From contig JBCCHD010000009.1 in assembly GCA_039028935.1 (NCBI GenBank), positions 62,001-126,000 of the forward strand: a stretch of 64,000 bases of DNA, given 5' to 3'. Under the pieces are notes generated by a model. It ran no database searches. It saw only the letters and a program-made list of their open reading frames with translations, and was not told the DNA's origin. This stretch comes from Pseudomonadota bacterium (GTDB lineage: Bacteria > Pseudomonadota > Gammaproteobacteria > Steroidobacterales > SZUA-146). A program made the position numbers and the translations under genes. This document shows positions 33,899 through 42,670 of this stretch, piece after piece (position 1 is the first letter of the stretch; every line of letters begins with the position of its first letter).

Positions 33899-34705
33899 AT
33901 GGATTCTTCTGTCCGGCACAGCGACACAGTGCTACGCGCCAACGACCCGCCGGCTTCGCGCACGCTCAATCCGGATTCCCGGCGCCCCGTGCTCTTTGTC
34001 TGCGATCACGCTAGTAACGTGATTCCACCGTCGCTCAATGATCTCGGTCTAGGTCCGCACGAACTGGGGCGGCACATTGCGTTTGATAAGGGTTCGGCGG
34101 CGCTGACCGAGCGTCTGTGTGAACAGCTCAATTTCATGGCCGTTCTGTGTAATTACTCGCGGCTTGTGATCGATTGCAATCGTCGTATTGAAGACCCGAC
34201 CTACATGCCGCTGGTGAGCGACGACGTGACTGTCCCAGGCAATCATGATCTCACACCCGTTCACCGTCAGGCGCGCTACGACGAAATCTACGTGCCCTAC
34301 CACGCCGCGATCACAGACGCCCTCGACTGCCTAGAGCAGGACTGTCCGGGGCCGGCCGTCGTGGCGATTCACTCGTTCACGCCAAAACTTGAAACGGGTG
34401 TGCAGCGGCCCTGGCATGTCGGCGTGCTTTGGGACCAAGATCCTCGCATCGCCGATCGTCTCAAGGACTATTTGCAGGGGTTCCCATCGCTCTGTGTGGG
34501 TGACAATGAGCCTTACTCGGGCAAACATATGGCAGACTATACAATCGATCACCATGGCGAGGGGCGACGCCTGCCGTGTGTATCGATCGAAATACGACAG
34601 GACACGCTCAATAGTGAGGACGGCGTTAGTGCATGGGCCGACCGGCTTGTCCCGTTTTTTCGGGCGCTCGAAACGGATACCACGCTGTTCAAAAAACGTC
34701 TTTGA
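33899..34705 (+). CDS. N-formylglutamate amidohydrolase family protein
   Basis: A 268-residue zinc hydrolase of the N-formylglutamate amidohydrolase family. The early VLFVCDHASNVIP carries the metal-binding D and H residues. HIAFDKGSAALTERL, SRLVIDCNR and AIHSFTP follow as in the family, with VSIEIRQD near the C-terminus. Relatives finish histidine breakdown or act on other N-acyl amino acids. No hut gene is seen, so the substrate is open. No clear ribosome-binding site precedes the ATG at 33899. The YbdK-like ligase gene follows on the same strand after 120 bp. Confidence 0.85.
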   Translation: MDSSVRHSDTVLRANDPPASRTLNPDSRRPVLFVCDHASNVIPPSLNDLGLGPHELGRHIAFDKGSAALTERLCEQLNFMAVLCNYSRLVIDCNRRIEDPTYMPLVSDDVTVPGNHDLTPVHRQARYDEIYVPYHAAITDALDCLEQDCPGPAVVAIHSFTPKLETGVQRPWHVGVLWDQDPRIADRLKDYLQGFPSLCVGDNEPYSGKHMADYTIDHHGEGRRLPCVSIEIRQDTLNSEDGVSAWADRLVPFFRALETDTTLFKKRL

Positions 34706-34825
34706 TGAGCCGCCTAGCCGTATGACGCAAGGCGTATGCAGCGCGCGCAGGCGGGCTGTCGAGTGGGTAATGACCACTACGCCAGACAATCAGTCGTCTG
34801 AATCAGGCATCGATGGGGGAGCCTT

Positions 34826-35971
34826 ATGATCAGCAAACCACCGTTCACGATCGGCGTAGAGGAAGAGTATCTACTGGTCGATAAATCCACGCGAGATGTA
34901 GCCACCGAGCCACCGGAAGAAATGCTCGAAGCCTGCCAAGAGGCGCGTCCGGGGCAAATCACACCAGAGTTTTTGCGCGCGCAGATCGAGGTTGGCACAA
35001 AAGTGTGTCAAAACGTCACCGAAGCGCGCGAAGAACTGGGCGCATTACGCGGCTGCATCGCCTCGATCGGCGACCGATACAATCTGGCACCCATCGCTGC
35101 GTCGACGCATCCGTTTGCGAGTTGGCACGTGCAAAAACGCACCGACCACGCTCGATATCACGATCTCGATCGCGACATGCAGGCCTCGGCCCGTCGTCTG
35201 TTGATCTGTGGCATGCATGTGCATGTTGGAATCGATGATGATGAAATGCGTATCGATCTAATGAATCAGTTCGCCTACTTCTTGCCGCATCTGCTGGCTT
35301 TGAGCTGTTCATCGCCCTTTTGGGCAGGCGATGATTCTGGGTTGCAGTCGTATCGCTTGACGGTGTTTGACGGCATGCCGCGAACCCGTTTGCCGGAGAA
35401 ATTTTCAAGTTACAAAGAATACCAGCGTCATTTGGATATTCTTGTTGAATCGGGTGTGATGGAAGACGCCACCAAACTGTGGTGGGACGTTCGACCAAGT
35501 GCCCGATATTCGACGCTGGAGATGCGCGTCACCGATGTGTGTACGCGGATCGATGATGCCTTGACGATCGCTGCCCTGTCGCAGTCGATCATGAGCATGC
35601 TGTATCGCCTTCGACGCGACAACATGCGTTGGCGCCAATATGCGCCGATGCTTGTCGCCGAAAACCGCTGGCGGGCCATGCGGTACGGTACGGAGCAAGG
35701 ACTGATCGATTTCGGCCGCGGTAAACTCGTGCCTTACGATGCGTTGTTTGAGGAGATTTTTAGTTTGATTCGAGACGATGCGGAGGAGCTCGGCTGCCTA
35801 GATGAAGTGTTGCATGCGCGGCGCATCATCGAGCGCGGCAACAGCGCTCGACAACAGCGCGAGGTGTTTAAGGCGGCGATTGATGAGGGCGCGGAGCGCA
35901 GCGAGGCGCTTCAACGCGTCGTGGATCATCTGATTGTCGAAACGCGAAAAGGCAGTACCGCCAACGCATGA
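34826..35971 (+). CDS. YbdK-type carboxylate-amine ligase (GCS2 family)
   Basis: A 381-residue ATP-dependent ligase of the glutamate-cysteine ligase type 2 family. The N-terminal FTIGVEEEYLLVD is the signature, with metal-binding glutamates. CGMHVHVGI (about residues 131-139) is the conserved substrate/metal motif. ENRWRAMRYG and the C-terminal helices match YbdK. Family members join an amine to a carboxylate, and YbdK itself has weak glutamate-cysteine ligase activity. A strong ribosome-binding site (GGGGGAG) precedes the ATG. It probably forms a unit with the N-formylglutamate hydrolase upstream and the thioesterase downstream. Confidence 0.88.
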   Translation: MISKPPFTIGVEEEYLLVDKSTRDVATEPPEEMLEACQEARPGQITPEFLRAQIEVGTKVCQNVTEAREELGALRGCIASIGDRYNLAPIAASTHPFASWHVQKRTDHARYHDLDRDMQASARRLLICGMHVHVGIDDDEMRIDLMNQFAYFLPHLLALSCSSPFWAGDDSGLQSYRLTVFDGMPRTRLPEKFSSYKEYQRHLDILVESGVMEDATKLWWDVRPSARYSTLEMRVTDVCTRIDDALTIAALSQSIMSMLYRLRRDNMRWRQYAPMLVAENRWRAMRYGTEQGLIDFGRGKLVPYDALFEEIFSLIRDDAEELGCLDEVLHARRIIERGNSARQQREVFKAAIDEGAERSEALQRVVDHLIVETRKGSTANA

Positions 35972-36020
35972 CAAGAGTGAATCGACGCCCGCGCCAAATA
36001 ATAACCATCAGGCGGTGTAC

Positions 36021-36830
36021 ATGAGTGAGAATACCTTTTCGTTGTTAGAAGCCATTGCGCTTCGACGCACGGGTGATAGCGTGTATGAGGTCGATACCCA
36101 TCCGCACTTTTGGACGATCGTCAGCCCTTTTGGCGGTTGGTCAGCAGCGGTCGCCCTGCGAGCGGTGCTCACTGAGTGCCAACACCCCCTCGTGCCGATT
36201 TCGATGTCGATACATTTTGCGGGACGCATCGACGCCGGTACGGTGCAAGTCGTGCCGACACGGGTGCGCGAGAACAAGCGCACCGCATTTTGGCGCTGCG
36301 AGTTGAGGCAGGGAGGTCGGTGTACCTTGAGCGCGCAAATTGCGCTAGCGCAGCACCGTCCAACACGGCGAGTGATCGAAACGGTGCGGCCGGATGCGCC
36401 GGATCCAACGTCGCTCTCGACGACGGAGGTTCCCGGTATACCCTGGACCACGACCTATGACAGCCGGTTCGTGACGGCGCCACCCGGTTCCGATAGCGGC
36501 TCGCTCAACTCGGTGTTCTGGGTTCGGTTGCGGCATGAGGAAGCGGTGACCTTTGAGTCGCTAGTGTCGTTGTGCGATGCGTGTTTCCCGAGACTGTTTT
36601 TTCGAACCAGCGAGGTCTTCAACGCCGCGTCGCTGTCCATGAACATTCAGTTTCATGTTGATCATGAACAGCTCGCGCAAATGGGCCATGGGTTCTTGCT
36701 AGTCGAAGCATTTGGCAACAAAGCGGAGCGCGGTTTTTTTGATCAGAACCTACGCGTGTGGACGGCGGATGGTGAGTTGATCGCGACAAGTGAGCAACTT
36801 TTCTACTATGCGCTTGATGCGAGTTCATGA
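36021..36830 (+). CDS. TesB-like double-hotdog acyl-CoA thioesterase
   Basis: A 269-residue protein of the acyl-CoA thioesterase II-like family. The N-terminal hotdog has HFWTIVSPFGGWSAAVALRA, in which FGG is the usual turn before the long helix. The C-terminal hotdog has SMNIQFHVD and ends with EAFGNKAERGFFDQNLRVWTADGELIATSEQL, which is typical of the family. It would hydrolyse acyl-CoA to free acid and CoA. The ATG at 36021 is chosen because the hotdog starts soon after it. The longer frame from 35934 overlaps the ligase gene and adds unlike residues. The native acyl chain is unknown. Confidence 0.8.
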   Translation: MSENTFSLLEAIALRRTGDSVYEVDTHPHFWTIVSPFGGWSAAVALRAVLTECQHPLVPISMSIHFAGRIDAGTVQVVPTRVRENKRTAFWRCELRQGGRCTLSAQIALAQHRPTRRVIETVRPDAPDPTSLSTTEVPGIPWTTTYDSRFVTAPPGSDSGSLNSVFWVRLRHEEAVTFESLVSLCDACFPRLFFRTSEVFNAASLSMNIQFHVDHEQLAQMGHGFLLVEAFGNKAERGFFDQNLRVWTADGELIATSEQLFYYALDASS

Positions 36831-36854
36831 TGGGTGGGCTGATGAGTGTCATTG

Positions 36855-37898
36855 ATGGCCGAAAGAGGTGTCGATGCGTCACGAACCGTTAGGCGACAAA
36901 CGGTGGTAACGGTCGACGAGCAAAGCAAGACTGAGTGGCCCACATTTGAACTCAGCGTCGCGCCGATGATGGACTGGACCGACCGCCACTGCCGATATTT
37001 TCATCGCCTTTTGCATCCCCGCGTCCGGTTGTTTACCGAAATGATCCATGCGAATGCTGTGATCAAAGGCGACCGTGAGTATTTGCTGGGGTTTGATCCG
37101 GCGGAGCATCCGGTAGCCGTACAACTGGGTGGAAATGAACCAACGCTGCTCGCCGAGGCGGCGCGCATTTGTGCCGATTATGGTTACGATGAAATCAATC
37201 TGAATGTCGGGTGCCCGAGCGATCGTGTGCAGACAGGCGCATTTGGTGCGTGCTTAATGGCGCAGCCCGAGCGTGTTGCCGCGTGTGTTACGGCGATGAA
37301 GCAGGCGGTGGACATACCGGTTACGGTCAAGACTCGGATCGGGATTGACGATTTGGACAGCGACACATTTCTGCGCGCGTTTATCGAGCACTTAATGCGG
37401 GCGCCTACCGATGGTCTCATCGTTCACGCGCGTATTGCCCTGCTCTCAGGGCTCTCGCCAAAGCAAAACCGTGAAATTCCTCCGCTCAACTATCAGCGGG
37501 TAGTGCGTATGCAAGATGCGTTTCCCACTCTGCCGATTGTGTTGAACGGAGGGATTACCGAGCTTGTCGACGTGCAACGTTTCGCCCACGTGTTTACCGG
37601 TGTGATGCTGGGGCGAGCGGCTTACCAAAACCCGTGGCTGTTGGCCCAAGTGGGCAAGGCGCAGGGCCTGAGCGACCGTGCAACGCGGGCCGACATTGTG
37701 CGCGCCTTTTTACCCTATGCGGAAAAACAGCTCACTCGAGGTGTACGGTTGCATGCTATGACCCGGCATTTATTGGGCTTGTTTGCCGGTCAACCTGGAG
37801 CGCGCGCCTGGCGACGTTATTTGAGCGAAAACAGTCATCACGCGGGCGCGGGAATTGACATCCTTGAGCAGGCGCTGGAGAGAGTGGACCCTCCTTAA
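36855..37898 (+). CDS. dusA: tRNA-dihydrouridine synthase A
   Basis: A 347-residue flavoenzyme that reduces U20/U20a in tRNA. The TIM-barrel FMN site starts with VAPMMDWTDRHCRYFHR. LFTEMIHANAVI, the catalytic Cys in NLNVGCPSDRVQ, TVKTRIGIDD, IVHARIALLSGLSPKQN and LNGGI complete the DusA pattern. The start is not certain: ATG 36855 and GTG 36846 are both in frame and neither has a strong ribosome-binding site. The roughly 30 residues before the conserved core are not conserved. It follows the thioesterase by about 25 bp. Confidence 0.95.
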   Translation: MAERGVDASRTVRRQTVVTVDEQSKTEWPTFELSVAPMMDWTDRHCRYFHRLLHPRVRLFTEMIHANAVIKGDREYLLGFDPAEHPVAVQLGGNEPTLLAEAARICADYGYDEINLNVGCPSDRVQTGAFGACLMAQPERVAACVTAMKQAVDIPVTVKTRIGIDDLDSDTFLRAFIEHLMRAPTDGLIVHARIALLSGLSPKQNREIPPLNYQRVVRMQDAFPTLPIVLNGGITELVDVQRFAHVFTGVMLGRAAYQNPWLLAQVGKAQGLSDRATRADIVRAFLPYAEKQLTRGVRLHAMTRHLLGLFAGQPGARAWRRYLSENSHHAGAGIDILEQALERVDPP

Positions 37899-37958
37899 TT
37901 AATCACGTATAAGTAGCATCTTTTAATCGCGACCCAGTATTACGAGGAACTGCAACGC

Positions 37959-38801
37959 ATGGCAAAGCCCAAGAAACTTCACAAAGAGCGCAAGAAAAAA
38001 GGCCTGCCGCCACTGGCTGATTTGGCAGATCGGCACGACCTATATGAGCAGTCTGTACAAAGTGTTGAAACGGAGGTTGAGTTTCTCCGTGATACGTTTC
38101 GCACGGTTCGGGGTCGACCTGCGGCGTCGCTGCGCGAAGATTTTTGTGGCACGGCCGCGGCGGCGTGCGAATGGGTTAAAGACAATCCCAATCACACGGC
38201 GCAGGCCGTCGACTTTGATCAAGAAGTGCTTGAGTGGGGACGCAATCGCCATGTGAGTAAACTCGATGCGGAGCAGCAGTCGCGTGTGAAACTGATCGAA
38301 GACAACGTGCTGTCGGCGGAGCTCGATCCGGTTGATCTGCTTGTGGCGTTTAATTTCAGCTATTGGATTTTCGACACGCGCGCAACGCTGCGTCATTATT
38401 TCGAAAAGGCCCGCGCCAATCTCAAAGACGATGGACTGTTTATTCTTGATGCGTTCGGTGGTTCTGAGGCCCATGATGAAATGGAAGAAGAAACCGAGCA
38501 CGACAATTTCACCTATATTTGGGAGCAGGGCTCGTTTGATCCGATCAGTCATGCCATGCAGTGTTACATCCATTTTGAGTTTCCGGACGGTTCCCGCCTA
38601 AAACGCGCATTCAGCTATCACTGGCGCTTTTGGATGTTGCCCGAAATTCGCGAACTGCTTGAAGAGGCCGGTTTTTCGAAATCGACCGTTTACTGGCAGC
38701 AAGACGATGATGATGACAATGATGAAGAGGGCGATTTCGAGCCCGCGGAGCGAGGCGAGCCGGATCCGGCCTGGATTGCTTATATTGTCGCTGAGAAATA
38801 A
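37959..38801 (+). CDS. Class I SAM-dependent methyltransferase
   Basis: A 280-residue methyltransferase. The basic first 20 residues (KPKKLHKERKKK) look like an RNA- or ribosome-binding tail. The SAM site is the variant SLREDFCGTAAAACEW (motif I), followed by AVDFDQEVLEWG (motif II) and LLVAFNFSYWIF (motif IV). A run of acidic residues (about 248-258) separates the catalytic core from the C-terminal WIAYIVAEK strand. The target is not known. AGGA precedes the ATG by about ten bases. A GNRA-type hairpin downstream may end the transcript. Confidence 0.82.
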   Translation: MAKPKKLHKERKKKGLPPLADLADRHDLYEQSVQSVETEVEFLRDTFRTVRGRPAASLREDFCGTAAAACEWVKDNPNHTAQAVDFDQEVLEWGRNRHVSKLDAEQQSRVKLIEDNVLSAELDPVDLLVAFNFSYWIFDTRATLRHYFEKARANLKDDGLFILDAFGGSEAHDEMEEETEHDNFTYIWEQGSFDPISHAMQCYIHFEFPDGSRLKRAFSYHWRFWMLPEIRELLEEAGFSKSTVYWQQDDDDDNDEEGDFEPAERGEPDPAWIAYIVAEK

Positions 38802-38832
38802 TCGCCTGATCCCCTGAGACCCATCGATTGCC

Positions 38833-38848
38833 CAGGCGCAAGCCTGGT
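38833..38848. other. CCAGGC-GCAA-GCCTGG hairpin
   Basis: A 6-bp GC-rich stem capped by a GCAA tetraloop lies 31 bases after the methyltransferase stop. No T-tract follows, so it may be a Rho-dependent terminator's RNA-stability hairpin or unrelated. Confidence 0.35.
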
Positions 38849-39016
38849 CGGCAGACCGTTGAGGGGCGATACCCCGTTGTTGGCGTTACCGTCCGAGCGC
38901 TATTGTCGTTATACTTAACCTTAATGGTAATGCTGCCCGTCGCTTGATGGGTGGTCCGAGTCGGGCAAAAATCCCGGGTGTTTTGGCCCGCTTGCCCATC
39001 AGTGCAACGGAGTACG

Positions 39017-39913
39017 ATGGTCAGTCACGCTGAACTTGCAATTTTGTTTGCCGATGTTGTGGGCAGCACCAAGCTCTATGAGCTCATGGGTGACGCACGC
39101 GCGCGGGAAACGGTGCAAGACTGCATTGATCGAATGACACGCGCGACTGAGAATCATGGTGGCAGCGTGATCAAAACCATGGGCGATGAGGTCATGAGCA
39201 CCTTCGACTCGGTGGGCGATGCGGTCGAAGCGGCGGCGCAGATGCAGCAGATGATCAGCGATGATCTGAGCGTTGACGATGTACCGGTCGCCATTCGAGT
39301 CGGGTTTCATTATGGCCCCGTTATGCTGGAGGACGGTGATGTATTCGGGGGTGCTGTGCACACCGCCAGTCGCATGACCAATCAGGCCAAGGCGGCACAG
39401 ATCATCACCACAGCGGTGGCCGTGGGCAAAATGTCGTCCGAATGGCAGTCGTGGACGCGGCAAATTGACCTCACCATCGTCAAAGGGGTAAAGGACGAAA
39501 TCGCGCTATTCGAAGTCCTGTGGCAGCGCGAGGACAATACCCGCATGCTGCCGACGATCAACTGGAGTCAGGCGACGGATGTGCGCAATCAGCGTTTGCG
39601 GCTGACCTATCGCGGCCAAGAGGTCGTTGTGGATCACGGGCACCCGTTTGTCAGTATCGGGCGGGCGGAAGACAGCGATATCGTGGTCAAGGACACACTG
39701 ATCTCCCGTCTGCACGCGCGCATCGAATTTGTGCGTGGACGCTTCGTGCTGTACGACGAAAGTACGAACGGCACATGCGTCAAAAAGAGTGACGGCGAGG
39801 AAAGCTTCGTGCGCCGTGACAGCTTACAGTTGTCGGGAGAAGGGGCAATTGGACTTGGCCGCGTGCCGTTGCCGGGTTCGCCACAAGCGATCCACTTTAC
39901 GTACGAGGACTAG
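39017..39913 (+). CDS. Class III adenylate cyclase domain fused to FHA domain
   Basis: A 298-residue protein. The cyclase domain (about residues 5-175) has metal-binding Asp13 (LFADVVGST) and Asp57 (KTMGDEV), the adenine-selecting Lys53 and Asp108 (GDVFG), and the transition-state Arg119. The usual transition-state Asn is His115 (AVHTASRM), which could weaken or change activity. The C-terminal FHA domain (about 200-285) has IGR, SRLHARIEF and STNGT, which together bind phosphothreonine. No membrane segment is present. The ATG at 39017 follows CGGAG. It is a possible cAMP source for the CRP-like sites in this window. FHA suggests control by a Ser/Thr kinase, and none of the PknB type is seen here. 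Confidence 0.9.
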   Translation: MVSHAELAILFADVVGSTKLYELMGDARARETVQDCIDRMTRATENHGGSVIKTMGDEVMSTFDSVGDAVEAAAQMQQMISDDLSVDDVPVAIRVGFHYGPVMLEDGDVFGGAVHTASRMTNQAKAAQIITTAVAVGKMSSEWQSWTRQIDLTIVKGVKDEIALFEVLWQREDNTRMLPTINWSQATDVRNQRLRLTYRGQEVVVDHGHPFVSIGRAEDSDIVVKDTLISRLHARIEFVRGRFVLYDESTNGTCVKKSDGEESFVRRDSLQLSGEGAIGLGRVPLPGSPQAIHFTYED

Positions 39914-40046
39914 TGCGCCCGATCGCGCGGCGCGTTGTCGTTCCACCCTCTGATCGTGCCGTCGTCAGCCCAGTCTCATGCTGGCTGTGGGACCACTGGG
40001 CCACCGACTCCCAAACGAGAAGGTCAGCCCAGGTCACTCGATTGGG

Positions 40047-41786
40047 CTACCCAAGCTCTGCCAGAATTGCCTGTTGCTTGGCGCGCAGTGCGTCGGGCAG
40101 GCGATCGCCATAACTGTCGAGGTATTCGCCAATCGCCGTCATCTCGTCCCGCCATTTTCCTGCATCGATTGACAAAAGCTCAGCTAGGACGTCCGGCTCG
40201 ATGTCGAGGCCATCGGTATCGAGGCTCGCTTCGGTTGGGAGAAAGCCGATGGGCGTTTCGACACCGTCAGCCTCGTTCTTGCAGCGCCCGACTATCCAGC
40301 GCAAGACGCGGAGGTTTTCGCCAAACCCAGGCCACAGAAAATTGTCGTCCGCATCTTGTCGGAACCAATTGACATGGAACATCTTTGGTAAGTTGTCGGA
40401 CCGCTCGCTGAGGCTCAGCCAGTGATTCCAGTAGTCGGCAAAGTTGTAACCGCAGAAGGGTTTCATGGCCATCGGATCGCGGCGGACAACGCCCACAGCG
40501 CCGGTTGCGGCGGCGGTGGTTTCAGAAGCCACCCCGGCGCCCACTAGCACGCCGTGTTCCCAGTTTTTCGCCTGATACACAAGCGGTGCGGTTTCACGAC
40601 GACGACCACCGAATACAATGGCTGAAATCGGCACGCCCTGAGGATCGTCGGTCATCGGCGAATAGGCCGGGTTGTTGCGCGCGCTCACCGTAAAGCGTGA
40701 ATTGGGGTGCGCCGCCGGTGATTGATCACCATTGATCGCCGCGCCTTTCCAGTTGGTCACGGGCGTGGTGTTTGGTCGACCTTCCCACCACGGCTCGTTG
40801 TCGGCCGTCACCGCGACGTTGGTGAAAATCGTGTCCTTTTGAATCATGTCGAACGCGTGTGGGTTCGTTTTAGGGCTCGTGCCCGGCACTACCCCAAAGT
40901 ATCCCGCTTCGGGATTAATCGCGTAGAGTCGACCGTCATCACCCATATGCAGCCACGCGATATCATCGCCAACCGTCCATATCTTCCAACCTGCTTGCGT
41001 TTCGGGGGGCACCATCATCGCCAGATTGGTTTTCCCACAGGCCGACGGAAACGCCGCAGCGATGTAATGGGTTTCGCCTTCAGGACTTTCCATGCCGAGA
41101 ATTAGCATGTGCTCGGCGAGCCAGCCTTCCTGTCGAGCTTGGTAGCTGGCGATACGAAGTGCATGACATTTTTTGCCCAGCAGCGCATTACCGCCATAGC
41201 CTGATCCGTAGCTTTTGATGCTCAATTCGTCAGGAAAATGCATGATGAAACGACGATCGGGGTCGAGTTCACCGGTGGAGTGCAGGCCCTTCACGAAGGT
41301 GCCGTCGCGTTCAATGCGTGCCAGCGCGTCGCTGCCCATTCTCGTCATGATGCGCATGTTGGCCACAACGTAGGGGCTGTCGGTAATTTCGACGCCGCAT
41401 CGTGACAGAGGCGAGTCGATTGGGCCCATGCAATAGGGGATCACATAAAGCGTGCGGCCCGCCATGCACCCGTCGAATAGTGCGTCCATTTTGGCGTGAC
41501 CGTCCAATGGCGCCATCCAGTGATTATTCGGCCCGGCATCCGCCTCTTCGGGTGTGCAGATAAATGTGAGATGTTCAACGCGGGCGACGTCTTGTTGGTC
41601 GGACAGGTGAAGATAGCAATTTGGAAAGGATGTTTCGTTGAGTTTCGACAAGCTGCCATTGTTGAGCATCAGGTCCGTCAGCATCTGGTTCTCGGCATCG
41701 TCGCCTGTGCACCAGTGAATCTGATCCGGACGCGTGAGTGCCGCGCACTCATCAACCCATTGTTTTAGCGCCTGATTAGTTGTCAT
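40047..41786 (-). CDS. pckG: Phosphoenolpyruvate carboxykinase (GTP)
   Basis: A 579-residue GTP-type enzyme that converts oxaloacetate to phosphoenolpyruvate for gluconeogenesis. The P-loop is FPSACGKTN (about residues 251-259). Family markers include SYGSGYGGNALLGKKCHALRIAS, the mobile-lid region with SARNNPAYSP, and IVFGGRRRETAPLV. GLHSTGELDPDR and the C-terminal NWFRQD are also typical. It has its own promoter with a perfect -10 and an AGGA site eight bases before the ATG. It is convergent with the cyclase-FHA gene. A gluconeogenic enzyme next to a phasin fits a lifestyle of growth on organic acids or stored polyester. Confidence 0.97.
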   Translation of the reverse strand: MTTNQALKQWVDECAALTRPDQIHWCTGDDAENQMLTDLMLNNGSLSKLNETSFPNCYLHLSDQQDVARVEHLTFICTPEEADAGPNNHWMAPLDGHAKMDALFDGCMAGRTLYVIPYCMGPIDSPLSRCGVEITDSPYVVANMRIMTRMGSDALARIERDGTFVKGLHSTGELDPDRRFIMHFPDELSIKSYGSGYGGNALLGKKCHALRIASYQARQEGWLAEHMLILGMESPEGETHYIAAAFPSACGKTNLAMMVPPETQAGWKIWTVGDDIAWLHMGDDGRLYAINPEAGYFGVVPGTSPKTNPHAFDMIQKDTIFTNVAVTADNEPWWEGRPNTTPVTNWKGAAINGDQSPAAHPNSRFTVSARNNPAYSPMTDDPQGVPISAIVFGGRRRETAPLVYQAKNWEHGVLVGAGVASETTAAATGAVGVVRRDPMAMKPFCGYNFADYWNHWLSLSERSDNLPKMFHVNWFRQDADDNFLWPGFGENLRVLRWIVGRCKNEADGVETPIGFLPTEASLDTDGLDIEPDVLAELLSIDAGKWRDEMTAIGEYLDSYGDRLPDALRAKQQAILAELG

Positions 41787-41826
41787 AAGTCTGTTCCTGC
41801 CGCCGGCTCTTAAAGGTTGGGGGGAG

Positions 41827-41832
41827 ATTATA
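41827..41832 (-). promoter_or_regulatory. -10 element of pckG
   Basis: A perfect TATAAT on the minus strand, 40 bases upstream of the pckG start. No good -35 lies 16-18 bp further up, so an activator may be needed. Confidence 0.5.
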
Positions 41833-41861
41833 CGCAGGTAGTTTCACGAGTCACTAAATGC

Positions 41862-41892
41862 AAAAAAAAACGCCCTCATTTCGAGGGCGTTT
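41862..41892 (-). terminator. Rho-independent terminator after phasin gene
   Basis: Read on the minus strand, AAACGCCCTC-GAAAT-GAGGGCGTTT followed by a run of T residues forms a strong stem-loop 53 bases after the phasin stop codon. It separates the phasin from pckG. Confidence 0.93.
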
Positions 41893-41944
41893 GAATTGGC
41901 TTGACCATACGCTCGAGAGAGAAAAGCGTCGGTATGCCGCTACC

Positions 41945-42526
41945 TTAGCGCTTACGCGAGGTGGTTTTCTTAGCCGTTTTGCGAGCGCGTGTGGCGGTTT
42001 TCTTCGCTGCTTTTTTGACCGTCGCGGTCTTTTTGCGCGCTTTTTTCACCACTTTCGCCTTGGCCTTAGTGGCTTTCTTCGCCACGGTTTCGCCGCGGTT
42101 ACCAAATTCAGTCACGGTTTCCGATACCAGTCCAGACAGGTCTTCGCGTGTGTCAACGAGCACGTTGAGTACTTTCTTGGCGTCGCGCGTCAGACGCTGA
42201 CGGCTTTTCGGCATCAGGTCGATTTGATCGGCCCACAGGTCCTGCAGGCTCTCGGCGTTAGCCGCTACGTCAAGGCGCTTCGCCGCAGCGGTCAGCGTAC
42301 CTTCGAGCATGTCAGCTTGCTCGCTGACGAGCTTGGCGACCGACTTGTGCGTGATTTTGTTCAGCTTCAGCACTTTGTCCGACGCAAACGCAACGGTTGA
42401 GGTGCTGGCGCCGATCAGGTTTGAGCCAGTAGAGGCCAAGCGGCGGCTGTTCTTAATACCCAGAGCGGCCAGATTCAGCGAGCGATCCACGACAGGCTGA
42501 ACAATGTTTTCAACGATGGGGTTCAT
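41945..42526 (-). CDS. PhaF-like phasin with histone-like tail
   Basis: A 193-residue protein. Residues 1-135 are an amphipathic helical phasin-type domain (MNPIVENIVQPVVDRSLNLAAL onward) that would coat polyhydroxyalkanoate granules. Residues about 140-193 are almost only Lys, Ala, Thr and Arg in KKA/KKTA-type repeats, like histone H1 and the C-terminal half of PhaF, which binds DNA and helps share granules between daughter cells. ATG 42526 is chosen because a perfect AAGGAG lies six bases upstream. A longer open frame to 42664 would run through the promoter region. No PHA synthase lies in the window. TGCA-rich repeats upstream may bind PhaR. Confidence 0.85.
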   Translation of the reverse strand: MNPIVENIVQPVVDRSLNLAALGIKNSRRLASTGSNLIGASTSTVAFASDKVLKLNKITHKSVAKLVSEQADMLEGTLTAAAKRLDVAANAESLQDLWADQIDLMPKSRQRLTRDAKKVLNVLVDTREDLSGLVSETVTEFGNRGETVAKKATKAKAKVVKKARKKTATVKKAAKKTATRARKTAKKTTSRKR

Positions 42527-42550
42527 AACGATCTCCTTGAGGATGTATAG

Positions 42551-42595
42551 TGCAGTGCAATATGTTGCGATGCAGAATAACACAATGGTGCAGTG
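42551..42595. promoter_or_regulatory. TGCA-rich repeats, candidate PhaR operator
   Basis: TGCAGTGCA (42551-42559), TTGCGATGCA (42565-42574) and GGTGCAGTG (42587-42595) lie within 45 bp directly upstream of the phasin ribosome-binding site. PhaR repressors of phasin genes are known to bind TGC-rich repeated sequences. The match is by pattern only. Confidence 0.45.
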
Positions 42596-42609
42596 TGTCA
42601 ATACCCATC

Positions 42610-42625
42610 TGTGATCGGTGTCACG
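42610..42625. promoter_or_regulatory. CRP-like site between phasin and DUF11 operon
   Basis: TGTGA-N6-TCACG matches 9 of 10 core positions of the CRP/Vfr consensus. It lies between the phasin gene (minus strand) and the DUF11 operon (plus strand), 84 bp from the phasin start. It has no matched -10 at class II distance on either strand, so it may be an upstream (class I or III) site. Confidence 0.5.
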
Positions 42626-42670
42626 TTTTCCTCGTATCGACCGATCTTTTCGTCCCATCTTCATGAATTA

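Noticed and set aside
42527-42664. A longer phasin starting upstream at 42664
   Set aside because: It would translate through the TGCA repeats and CRP-like site; ATG 42526 has a perfect AAGGAG.
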